This document shows, in pieces, positions 1 through 6,204 of a stretch of DNA of 6,341 nt. The notes beneath the pieces are model-generated. The model had not been told where the DNA came from, did not search any database, and worked only from the letters and a program-made list of their open reading frames with translations. Source of the DNA: Ruminococcaceae bacterium UBA5579 (GTDB taxonomy: Bacteria; Bacillota; Clostridia; Oscillospirales; Ruminococcaceae); the NCBI GenBank assembly GCA_002425305.1, contig DILZ01000092.1, positions 1 through 6,341 on the forward strand, given 5' to 3'. The translations under genes and the position numbers were made by a program. Each line of letters starts with the position of its first letter. Position 1 is the first letter of the stretch.

Positions 1-2
1 AT

Positions 3-26
3 TCTCTATCAAACTATCAGACTATC
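3..26. repeat. Three tandem octamers NNNCTATC over the end of lipoprotein C
   Basis: The plus strand reads TCTCTATC, AAACTATC and AGACTATC in direct succession. The repeat includes the lipoprotein C stop codon (TGA, 19-17 on the minus strand) and last two codons. The window edge hides whether further copies follow. It could be the end of a short tandem repeat or chance. Confidence 0.4.
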
Positions 27-1177
27 CCTTGCAGATGAGAAGCGTTTACACCGACCGCGCTGAACGTATCCATACAGAACAGCACGTCTGTTATGCCCTT
101 ATCCTTAACTATCTGAGAAATGCTGTTCGGGAAATGCTGCATTTCCTCAAGATAGCGCATATCCGCTGTCCATATCTCCTCAAACGAACCCGTAAGGCAG
201 GGCACAAACGCGTTCGCGTAGCTGTCCTTGATTATCAACAACTTTCTGCTGTTTTTAACGTCCGTTGTAACGTGAACGACTTTTTCATCGCCGCCCATAA
301 ACGTTCCGTATGAATACCCCACCGGCATATTTTGAAACATCGAGCCGCGTGTGAAATCTGTATCAGCAGGGTTCATATAGTAGGTCGCAAAATCATTCGG
401 GGGAATGTAATAAACAAACGTTTCGGGATTTTTTCCCATAGTCGCGTTTTCATTACTGTAACCGTAAAGCGTTCCAAGATAGCCTTCAACATCGTGACGT
501 TCGTAATCGGATATAGGAGCAAACGGTACGCTTATCTTCGCCGTTTTTACAAACTCCTCCGCCGAATAATACGCGCCAAGCTGCATCCAGTGGTGGTCGG
601 TGCGCGCGTAGATCTCCTCGTCGACGTGCCTTGAAAGCGCCGTGTAAGCGTCCACGGGGATTATCCCGTCAAGCTGGCTGTTAACGTTCGCTATGCAATC
701 CCATTCGCTTGCCATAGTGAAGTCCTTAGGCATATAGAATGAGCCTTGTGTCGGCACTATCATAGAAAACACGTTGACGTTAGCCCCCACCTTTTCCTTG
801 ACCGCGTTCACCGCCTTGGCGTAGGTCGCTCCCGTGCCGCCGCCAAATATCGGCATACCGCGTCCGTCTCCCGTAACGATGATCGATCCCGAAAGCATTC
901 CGCGGTCATCGTTCGGCGGAACTTCGGGCTGGCTTGTCTGCGAGGACGAGCTTGAGTTCACCGACGATTCCGGAGAGCTGCTTTGCTCGGAAGAATTTCC
1001 CGCTGAAGAAATTTCGGCGGAAGAACTCTCGCCGGAGCTTTCGGCACTTGATTCCTGATAGTTATGCGAGCCGAGGTCTACTGTCGGAACGCTTGACGTA
1101 GAGGTGCTTTGACAGCCCGTAAGAGCGAGTATAAGCGCCGATGATGCGATAAGTGAAAAGAGCCTTGTTGTTTTCAT
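17..1177 (-). CDS. DHHW/SGNH-domain lipoprotein C, putative polysaccharide O-acyltransferase
   Basis: Third of three paralogous lipoproteins (386 aa). Residues 1-22 form a lipoprotein signal: basic MKTTR, a hydrophobic core and lipobox LTGC, with Cys22 the predicted lipidated residue. Residues 23-94 are a Ser/Glu-rich linker. Residues 95-386 are the DHHW-family domain, related to the AlgX/AlgJ SGNH acyltransferase fold. It has GDGRGMP (103-109), the MIVPT block (139-143), TDHHW (193-197) and IIKDSYANAF (315-324). By analogy with AlgX/AlgJ, Asp194, His196 and Ser319 would form the catalytic triad, so this copy looks active. The ATG at 1177 follows a GGGGG Shine-Dalgarno (1186-1190) with 8 bases between. 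It lies 120 bases after lipoprotein B, the widest gap in the block, with no clear terminator or promoter there. The TGA is at 19-17, so the transcript end lies outside. Acceptor glycan unknown; DHHW proteins are little studied. Confidence 0.85.
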   Translation of the reverse strand: MKTTRLFSLIASSALILALTGCQSTSTSSVPTVDLGSHNYQESSAESSGESSSAEISSAGNSSEQSSSPESSVNSSSSSQTSQPEVPPNDDRGMLSGSIIVTGDGRGMPIFGGGTGATYAKAVNAVKEKVGANVNVFSMIVPTQGSFYMPKDFTMASEWDCIANVNSQLDGIIPVDAYTALSRHVDEEIYARTDHHWMQLGAYYSAEEFVKTAKISVPFAPISDYERHDVEGYLGTLYGYSNENATMGKNPETFVYYIPPNDFATYYMNPADTDFTRGSMFQNMPVGYSYGTFMGGDEKVVHVTTDVKNSRKLLIIKDSYANAFVPCLTGSFEEIWTADMRYLEEMQHFPNSISQIVKDKGITDVLFCMDTFSAVGVNASHLQGIV

Positions 1178-1297
1178 TTTGATTTCCCCCTGATTTTGTG
1201 CATTGTCTGTTTACCGCATAGGCAAGACAGGCAAAATTTTCTTAATGCTATTATTATGGTCTTTGGTTGTGAAAATTCTGTCGTATTTCAATGAAAT

Positions 1298-2485
1298 TTA
1301 CATTATTTCCTCAAGTTTGCGCTGAATATCATAAAGCTTATATCGGCTGTCGCCCGCCGCGCTGTAAGCGGAGCAGCAAAACAGCAGATCGGTTATCCCT
1401 TTGTCCTTGGCGAAACCTACCGCGCCTATTTCGCAAAAGCGTATATCCGCTATCCATATTTCGTCGAACGAGCCGAACAAGCACGGCGCGAACGAATCAG
1501 CGTAGCTGTCCTTAAGTATCATCAGCTTTCTGCCGGTATCAAGACCGGTGCTCACGTGAACGATGTTGCCGTCTCCCGACATATATGTAAACAGCCACTG
1601 CGACGGGACATTGAAATCCTCGGGCTTGAAAAAATAGCTTCCCTCATAGCCGTTTTCGCCTTTTTGATCGTAATATACGGTCGTTACCTCACGTTTGGGA
1701 ATAAACCACATAAACTTTTCCGGGTTATTTTTTATCTCGGGGTGTTCGCCGCTGCCGCCGTAAAACGAACCGAGATAACCCTCTTTTTCGTGCTTTTCGT
1801 ATGCCGACAGGTCGTCGAACGGTACAAGCGCCGTTTCAGCGAACGCTTTCGCCGCGTAGTACGCGCCGAGCTGCGTCCAATGGTGGTCGGTGCGGTAGTA
1901 TATATCCTCGCCGACGTGATCTTTGAGCGCCGAGAACGCGTCTATCGGGATAATGCCGTACAAATGCTCGTTGATATCATCAATGTGCGGCAGCTCTCTG
2001 TCGGAAACGCCCTCATCAAAGTATTTCTCGGGCAGATAGAACGAAAGCTGCGTCGGCACGACCATAGAATATACGTTGACGTTCGCGCCGAGCTTCTCCT
2101 TGTATTTGTTTACCGTCTCGGCGTAATTTCTGCCCGGACCGTAGCCTATTCCGTAAAGCATTATCCCGCGACCGCCCGGCAGTACGAGTATGCTTCCCGA
2201 AACCTCGCCCTGCTGATCGTTGTTGGGAGGAGTGAAGGACGTTTCGGGTTCGCTTACGGTGCTTTCGGAATTGTTCTGACCGCCGCTCGATACGTTTGAT
2301 GTGCTTTCCGTACCCGGCAAGCTCTGCGCGGAGTTCGCCGCGCTTTGCGGAGTGCTTTCGGGCGAGCCCGATGACACGCCGACGGTGCTTAAATTCGGCT
2401 TTTGCGGATCATTTGTGCTACTGCACGCCGTAAGTAAAAGAATTGACGATAAAGATAATCCTGCTAATATTTTCTTTGTGTTCAT
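1298..2485 (-). CDS. DHHW/SGNH-domain lipoprotein B, putative polysaccharide O-acyltransferase
   Basis: Second of the three paralogues (395 aa). The signal peptide ends in lipobox LTAC with Cys21. Residues 22-94 are a Ser/Asn/Thr-rich linker. The DHHW domain (95-395) contains PGGRGIM (103-109), NVNVYSMVVPT (135-145), TDHHWTQLGAYY (199-210), EGYLGSFYG (235-243), SGDGNIVHVST (303-313) and MILKDSYADSF (322-332). The presumed triad Asp200, His202 and Ser327 is intact, so it is predicted to be catalytically competent. Its closest relative here seems to be lipoprotein C: both share GANVNV, VPTQxSFY, PPN(N/D)D at the linker end and KDSYA, which copy A lacks or changes. The ATG at 2485 follows an AGGAG site (2495-2499) 9 bases upstream. 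It lies 62 bases after lipoprotein A. The likely role is transfer of an acyl group from the MBOAT partner to a cell-surface glycan on the outer face of the membrane; this is inference from the family and neighbours. Confidence 0.86.
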   Translation of the reverse strand: MNTKKILAGLSLSSILLLTACSSTNDPQKPNLSTVGVSSGSPESTPQSAANSAQSLPGTESTSNVSSGGQNNSESTVSEPETSFTPPNNDQQGEVSGSILVLPGGRGIMLYGIGYGPGRNYAETVNKYKEKLGANVNVYSMVVPTQLSFYLPEKYFDEGVSDRELPHIDDINEHLYGIIPIDAFSALKDHVGEDIYYRTDHHWTQLGAYYAAKAFAETALVPFDDLSAYEKHEKEGYLGSFYGGSGEHPEIKNNPEKFMWFIPKREVTTVYYDQKGENGYEGSYFFKPEDFNVPSQWLFTYMSGDGNIVHVSTGLDTGRKLMILKDSYADSFAPCLFGSFDEIWIADIRFCEIGAVGFAKDKGITDLLFCCSAYSAAGDSRYKLYDIQRKLEEIM

Positions 2486-2547
2486 ATGTTTAGACTCCTA
2501 ATTTTTTGATGTAGATTAATATTTTAATTTATAAGCATTGCGGCGGG

Positions 2548-3663
2548 TCACATCACCTCCACCAGGAACTCTTGATTTACTCCGGAGGTGCTGTATGTGC
2601 TCAGGCAAAACAGCAGGTCGGTGATATTGTTGTCGTTTATCAGCTTTGTCGCGGTCGTCTTCATATACTTTATATCCGCTATCCAGATATCCTCGAAGGA
2701 ATTTACGAGGTTGCAGCAGAACGGGTTCGCGAACGCCTCCTTTAATATCAAAAGCCGCCGCCCGTTTTTGCAGCTCGTGTTCAAATGAACGATATGCCCG
2801 TCACCGTACATATACAGCGAATACTTTCCGAAGCTGTCCAGCTCGCCGGGCGGAGCGAAATAGAAGAACGGCGTTTCATTCGTGCCGTCGAGGTCATAGA
2901 ACGTCGTGGAAAAATCGCTTTTCGGAACATAGTAGATAAACTGTTCGGCAAGTGCCTTCACCCTCGCGTCCTCGCCGCTGTTGCCGTAGGCTGAGCCGAT
3001 AAATTCGCCGCCGTCCTTTTTGTCGAACTCCGAAAGCGGCTTGAAATCGACGCCAGCTGTTTTCGCGAACTCCTCCGCGCCGTAAAACGCACCGAGCTGC
3101 GTCCAGTGGTGATCGGTATTGAAGTAGATTGGCTCCTCCGTGTGCTTTGCCAGCACAGAGTACACGTCAACGGGCGTTATGCCTTTGAGCTGAGCGTTTA
3201 TCCCGTCGATATGCCCCTTTTCGTCGGGATCGTACTGCTTGAACTTTTCGGGCAGGTAATACGATATCGCGGTGGGAACGATAAGCGAATACATCTTGAC
3301 GTTCGGGAACGTTTCCTTATACTTGTTCACCGATCTTGCGTAATTCGCTCCGTTTTCCGCGCTTGTGCCTGAGAGCATTATGCTGCGTCCGCTGTCGAGG
3401 ATAAGCTCCGCGCCGGATATCGTGCCGTCGCCCGCGATCGGTCTTGCAGGCTGTGTTTCGGAGTTGTTTTGTGTGCTTTGCGGAACGCTTTCCAATGCAG
3501 GTCGCGATGAGCTTGTGATACTTTGAGAGCTTTTCTGCTCGCTTTCAGAACCGCTTTCCGAAAAAGACGCGCTCGATGTGGACGGGTTTTTCGTACTGCT
3601 GCAGGCAGTCAGCAAAAGTATGCTTGCCGCCGGCACAAATGAAATAAGTTGTTTGATCTTCAA
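2548..3663 (-). CDS. DHHW/SGNH-domain lipoprotein A, probable catalytically inactive paralogue
   Basis: First of the three paralogues (371 aa). The signal peptide ends in lipobox LTAC with Cys21, followed by a Ser-rich linker (22-80). The DHHW domain spans about 82-371: SGRSIM (91-96), SLIVPT (126-131), TDHHWTQLGAFY (183-194), GEFIGSAYG (219-227), YGDGHIVHLNT (286-296). The expected K-D-S-Y motif reads K-E-A-F (308-311): Glu309 replaces Asp and Ala310 replaces the presumed nucleophilic Ser. The residue two before the DHHW Asp is Asn182 where B and C have Arg. The PCL that follows the motif in B and C is CNL here, giving a Cys-Cys pair (315-316). The frame is open throughout, so this is not simple decay. 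A glycan-binding, scaffolding or regulatory role is plausible but unproven. The start is TTG at 3663 with AGAGG 7 bases upstream and no nearby ATG; the signal peptide begins exactly there. Confidence 0.84.
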   Translation of the reverse strand: MKIKQLISFVPAASILLLTACSSTKNPSTSSASFSESGSESEQKSSQSITSSSRPALESVPQSTQNNSETQPARPIAGDGTISGAELILDSGRSIMLSGTSAENGANYARSVNKYKETFPNVKMYSLIVPTAISYYLPEKFKQYDPDEKGHIDGINAQLKGITPVDVYSVLAKHTEEPIYFNTDHHWTQLGAFYGAEEFAKTAGVDFKPLSEFDKKDGGEFIGSAYGNSGEDARVKALAEQFIYYVPKSDFSTTFYDLDGTNETPFFYFAPPGELDSFGKYSLYMYGDGHIVHLNTSCKNGRRLLILKEAFANPFCCNLVNSFEDIWIADIKYMKTTATKLINDNNITDLLFCLSTYSTSGVNQEFLVEVM

Positions 3664-3670
3664 TGTTGAG

Positions 3671-3675
3671 CCTCT
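3671..3675 (-). promoter_or_regulatory. Shine-Dalgarno site fixing the TTG start of lipoprotein A
   Basis: AGAGG on the minus strand lies 7 bases before TTG (3663-3661). The TTG is the exact first codon of a well-formed lipoprotein signal peptide (MKIKQLISFV), and no ATG is present nearby in frame. The site sits in the 50-base gap after the anchor gene. Confidence 0.6.
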
Positions 3676-3713
3676 TTTCTGAAATGTTGTGATAAATTTT
3701 GCTGAAATTATTC

Positions 3714-4343
3714 TTAAACGTTGGGAATGACCACCTCCGGCACTTTACTGTACGGTCTGGAGGTTTCCGTGCCGCTGTCCTCTGAATTGTTTTCGCCGGG
3801 GATAACTACGTCGGGCACTTTATTGGAGCTGCTCTCGCCGCCGGGTATTACAACTTCGGGCACTTTGTTTGAAGTGTTCCCGCCCGGGATAACCACATCG
3901 GGAATGGAATTTTCGGGACGGCTCGTGGAATCGGTGGGCTTTTGTATTACCGGTATGTCGCCGACTAGCGTCACTCCGCCCTTGTATTTTATACCGAGAT
4001 GAGCGCGGAAGTTCGAGATGAACAGCTTCCAGGTGCTTCTCATAGGAACGGTGTCGTTATAATATTTCGCGAATTGGTCGGTCACCTTGCCCGCCCAATA
4101 ATCCTCCCAGGTGAACACGGGAGGCTTTTCAAGGTCGCGGTTTTCTTCATACGAAACATTGGGACGCTTCCCGAACGTCATAAACGCTGCTATCCCCGCG
4201 AAAACCAGCATCAACGCAACGATGTTCACAAACTGCAAAGACCTTGCGCGCTTTTCGCGACGCCATTCGTCCTTGTTCTTCTTTGCCTGTTCGGTATAGT
4301 CAAGCTCTTCCTCGGAAACGCTCTTCTTCTTTTTTTCGCTCAT
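3714..4343 (-). CDS. Membrane anchor resembling the N-terminal half of a DHHW-family protein, with VVIP repeat tail
   Basis: 209 aa. Residues 1-35 are charged and rich in Lys, Arg and Glu (MSEKKKK, then REKRAR), so the N-terminus should be cytoplasmic. One membrane helix runs from about 36 to 58. Outside, the segment RPNVSYEENRDL (60-71) through GKVTDQF, DTVPMRSTW and NFRAHLGIKYKGGVTLVGD (to about 129) matches the front half of DHHW-family proteins, which as I know them carry this segment, a linker and then the DHHW domain in one chain. Here the DHHW domain is absent. After about residue 134 comes a Ser/Thr/Asn-rich tail with four copies of [IV]-P-[DE]-V-V-I-P-[GN], and the protein stops two residues into the last copy's end. 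The ATG at 4343 has GGGGG a few bases upstream and follows the MBOAT stop by 12 bases, so co-expression is likely. The probable job is to link the MBOAT protein to the lipoproteins; it has no catalytic residues that I can see. Confidence 0.85.
   Translation of the reverse strand: MSEKKKKSVSEEELDYTEQAKKNKDEWRREKRARSLQFVNIVALMLVFAGIAAFMTFGKRPNVSYEENRDLEKPPVFTWEDYWAGKVTDQFAKYYNDTVPMRSTWKLFISNFRAHLGIKYKGGVTLVGDIPVIQKPTDSTSRPENSIPDVVIPGGNTSNKVPEVVIPGGESSSNKVPDVVIPGENNSEDSGTETSRPYSKVPEVVIPNV
3717..3905 (-). repeat. Four in-frame P-[DE]-V-V-I-P repeats in the anchor protein tail
   Basis: Four copies of the octapeptide [IV]-P-[DE]-V-V-I-P-[GN] start at residues 147, 161, 176 and 201 of the anchor protein. 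The linkers between them are Asn/Ser/Glu-rich, and the first two and the third copies are separated by GGNTSNK- and GGESSSNK-type spacers. The repeat is also visible in DNA as similar blocks of about 26 bases near 3723, 3798, 3843 and 3887 on the plus strand. It lies outside the membrane if the anchor is N-in. Function is unknown; docking to partner proteins or to wall polymer are both possible. Confidence 0.8.
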
Positions 4344-4355
4344 ATGAACACCCCC

Positions 4356-5771
4356 TTAGAAATGCCAATAGAGGAACGCCTGCGTTGTAGCGTCCACCAT
4401 AAGTATGCTGCTGAGCGTCAGCAGCGCGATGGAAACGACCGTACCCGATATCGATACCGCAGTCTGCGCGCCCACGGAACGCTCCGCAAGCTTGCCGAAC
4501 CACTTCATCAGCGGGAACGTGCATATTATTGCAACTATTATCAAGAACAGATTGTTGCACATCGAGATCTGATCCGGTACCTTACACCAGCCGTTGGGAT
4601 TGGCAGGGGTGAGGTTGCGTAAAAACAGTCCCAGATTGCCGATGCCGCCTTTGGTATCGTCGAAGTAGAATATCCCGAAGCCGATTATGATAACGAGCTT
4701 GCTATAGATGTGCCGGATAACGATAGGTATCTTCTTTATGCGCTTCTTTCCGAGAAGCTCCTCGAACAGCATAAACAGCCCGTAATACACGCCCCAGAGT
4801 ATGAAGTTCCAGCTCGCGCCGTGCCATATCCCCGTGCAGAGCCACACCAAAGCAAGGCTCAGATACTTGTTTCTGTGCCCGAAGAACGTCACGGGCAGCA
4901 GATAATCGCGGAAAAACGATCCCAAAGAGATGTGCCAACGCTGCCAGAACTCCGTGATGTCCTTGCAGATATACGGGTGGTCGAAGTTTTCGTTGAAGTG
5001 AAATCCGAATATCCGTCCTATGCCGATAGCCATATCCGAATATCCCGAGAAGTCGAAATAGATGTAAAGCGAATAGAGTATTACTCCGTACCAAGTGCCC
5101 GCGATAGTCATTCCGCCGACGTTTCCGCCAAGGAAATTGCCTACTATGCGGTGGAGCTGATCGGCGAGTATCACCTTTTTTGAAAGTCCGACAACAAAGC
5201 GCGTGAAGCCCTCGCTGTAATCCTTTACCGTAGTGTGGCGGTTATTTATCTCCTCCGCGATAGTGGTGTAGCGCACGATCGGTCCGGCAATAAGCTGCGG
5301 AAACAGGCAGATGTACAGCAGGAGGTCAAAGAAATTCCTTTGCGGCTCTGCCTTGCCCCAATAGCAATCGACGATATAGCTGATTATCTGGAACGTGTAG
5401 AAGCTTATTCCCGCGAGAGGCGCGATATCGGGTACGGGCAGCGACGAGCCGAACGCCGCGTTTACGTTCGTCATCACAAAGCCGCTGTATTTTATCACGG
5501 CTATCATTCCAATGTTGAATACAAGTCCTGCCGCGAGAACGCCCTTTTGTCCCCTTTCGCTTTTGATGCTGCCTATCCCTATTCCCACGAAGTAGTTCAC
5601 GACCGCCGAGACAAGCAAAAGCCCTACGCGAACAGGCTCGCCCCACGCGTAGAAGAACAGCGATAAAATTATCAAGACCGCGTTTTTCCCCTTAAGCGGC
5701 TTGATCAGTCCATAGCAAATAAGACACAACGGTAAAAAAGCGTAAGTGAATATCAAGCTGGAAAATATCAA
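4356..5771 (-). CDS. MBOAT-family membrane O-acyltransferase, AlgI/PatA-like
   Basis: 471 aa, the usual length for bacterial MBOAT O-acyltransferases that move an acyl group across the membrane for transfer to an extracellular polysaccharide. The start MIFSSLIFTYAFLPL is typical of the family. Many hydrophobic helices follow. Signature stretches are GISFYTFQ (121-128), FPQLIAGPI (157-165), YFDFSGYSDMAIG (238-250), NFDHPY (262-267), ITEFWQRWHISLGSFFRDY (272-290) and the catalytic-type motif TGIWHGASWNFILWG (313-327), with His317 the expected active His. The C-terminus FLYWHF fits the family. No acyl-carrier protein gene is adjacent, so an AlgI-like, acetyl-CoA-fed role fits better than a Dlt-like one. 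The start is TTG at 5771: a GGGGTG site lies 6 bases upstream, an in-frame stop lies just before it, and no ATG is close. It is first in the operon. The substrate is not readable from the sequence. Confidence 0.93.
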   Translation of the reverse strand: MIFSSLIFTYAFLPLCLICYGLIKPLKGKNAVLIILSLFFYAWGEPVRVGLLLVSAVVNYFVGIGIGSIKSERGQKGVLAAGLVFNIGMIAVIKYSGFVMTNVNAAFGSSLPVPDIAPLAGISFYTFQIISYIVDCYWGKAEPQRNFFDLLLYICLFPQLIAGPIVRYTTIAEEINNRHTTVKDYSEGFTRFVVGLSKKVILADQLHRIVGNFLGGNVGGMTIAGTWYGVILYSLYIYFDFSGYSDMAIGIGRIFGFHFNENFDHPYICKDITEFWQRWHISLGSFFRDYLLPVTFFGHRNKYLSLALVWLCTGIWHGASWNFILWGVYYGLFMLFEELLGKKRIKKIPIVIRHIYSKLVIIIGFGIFYFDDTKGGIGNLGLFLRNLTPANPNGWCKVPDQISMCNNLFLIIVAIICTFPLMKWFGKLAERSVGAQTAVSISGTVVSIALLTLSSILMVDATTQAFLYWHF

Positions 5772-5777
5772 TTTTTA

Positions 5778-5783
5778 CACCCC
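5778..5783 (-). promoter_or_regulatory. Shine-Dalgarno site fixing the TTG start of the MBOAT gene
   Basis: On the minus strand GGGGTG precedes TTG (5771-5769) by 6 bases. An in-frame TAA lies two codons before the TTG, so no longer protein is possible. The first in-frame ATG is deep inside the conserved N-terminal region, so TTG is the only sensible start. Confidence 0.7.
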
Positions 5784-5812
5784 AATTATTTTTTTGTTCC
5801 CCAATATATACA

Positions 5813-5834
5813 GCGCTTTAATCCCAAAAAGCGC
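5813..5834 (-). other. Small hairpin in the operon leader
   Basis: GCGCTTT (5813-5819 on the plus strand) and AAAGCGC (5828-5834) form a 7-bp stem with an 8-base loop, inside the predicted 5' leader of the operon. No T-run follows on the minus strand, so it is not an intrinsic terminator. It may stabilise the transcript or be chance in an AT-rich region. I recognise no riboswitch class, and the leader is too short for most. Confidence 0.35.
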
Positions 5835-5852
5835 AAAAGCACATAACTATAC

Positions 5853-5888
5853 ATTAAATATTCTACCACAAAACTCGTCAATTGTCAA
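5853..5888 (-). promoter_or_regulatory. Sigma-A promoter(s) of the acyltransferase operon, two overlapping -35/-10 pairs
   Basis: On the minus strand TTGACA (5888-5883) is followed after 17 bases by TAGAAT (5865-5860). A second pair, TTGACG (5881-5876) and TTTAAT (5858-5853), also with a 17-base spacer, is displaced 7 bases downstream. Either would start a transcript near 5845-5853 with a leader of about 75-80 bases before the MBOAT TTG codon. The first pair is the closer to consensus. This is the only strong minus-strand promoter I found, supporting one transcript for all five genes. Confidence 0.75.
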
Positions 5889-6160
5889 TATGTAAAACGC
5901 GATTTCGACAACTTTTTTGCGGTTAGACGCAAAGCCGCGCAATTGCGGATAACGCCCGTTTTTGATATTACAAACAAAAGGCTTTTCCCGCGTTCATCAC
6001 CCCGCAGAGCAGACGGACAGCCTCATATGTCAAAAGCATACTTTTGCTTACTTATAAAGATTATAATTTTACGGAAATATTACAAAGATTTTGGTTTGTT
6101 ACGCAAAAAACGAGCTCAATGCGTCGGTTCGCGGAATTTAAAAAAAATTTCAAATACCCC
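5889..6160. other. Intergenic region between divergent promoters, no gene seen
   Basis: Together with the flanking promoters and leaders, 5772-6204 has no believable protein gene. This central part holds only small structures: TTTGCG/CGCAAA around GTTAGA (5916-5933), CCGC/GCGG around 5935-5948 containing the palindrome GCAATTGC, and CAAAAG-CATA-CTTTTG (6031-6046). None is followed by a T-run suited to an intrinsic terminator on either strand. The short plus-strand open frames here lack Shine-Dalgarno sites and one runs into the tRNA. I see no small RNA I can name. Confidence 0.5.
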
Positions 6161-6189
6161 TTGACAAAAGAAACACAATGTGCTATAAT
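6161..6189 (+). promoter_or_regulatory. Consensus sigma-A promoter of tRNA-Leu
   Basis: TTGACA (6161-6166) and TATAAT (6184-6189) are both perfect consensus hexamers with the optimal 17-base spacer. The -10 box ends 15 bases before the mature tRNA 5' end, so a start near 6196 leaves a short leader for RNase P to remove. An A-rich run just upstream (6140-6147) could act as an UP-like element. This is what is expected for a strongly expressed stable-RNA gene. Confidence 0.92.
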
Positions 6190-6204
6190 TATAAAGTCGT
6201 TAAT

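Noticed and set aside
3..26. Possible CRISPR or iteron array
   Set aside because: Only three imperfect 8-base units with no spacers; too short and irregular for either.
1556..2299. Plus-strand open frame of 247 codons
   Set aside because: It lies wholly antisense to lipoprotein B, whose signal peptide, DHHW and KDSYA motifs are clear. The antisense translation has no recognisable domain.
3679..3708. Direct repeat CTGAAAT (3679-3685 and 3702-3708) before lipoprotein A as an operator
   Set aside because: Two 7-base copies in AT-rich sequence inside an operon, with no promoter between; chance is likely.
3721..4002. Plus-strand open frame encoding a PGITTSGT-type repeat protein
   Set aside because: It is the exact antisense of the VVIP repeats. 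The minus-strand protein is supported by a membrane helix, the EENR segment, a Shine-Dalgarno site and operon spacing; the plus frame has none of these.
3999..4622. Plus-strand open frame of 207 codons
   Set aside because: Antisense to the anchor gene and the end of the MBOAT gene, crossing their boundary; the product is Arg/His-rich with no family features.
4710..5666. Plus-strand open frames of 157 and 143 codons
   Set aside because: Both are antisense to conserved MBOAT motifs and carry the charged, His/Arg-rich composition typical of reverse-frame shadows.
2548..5771. A Dlt-type teichoic acid D-alanylation operon
   Set aside because: An MBOAT plus SGNH layout recalls DltB/DltD, but no adenylation enzyme or carrier protein gene is present, and the SGNH partners are DHHW/AlgX-like, not DltD-like.
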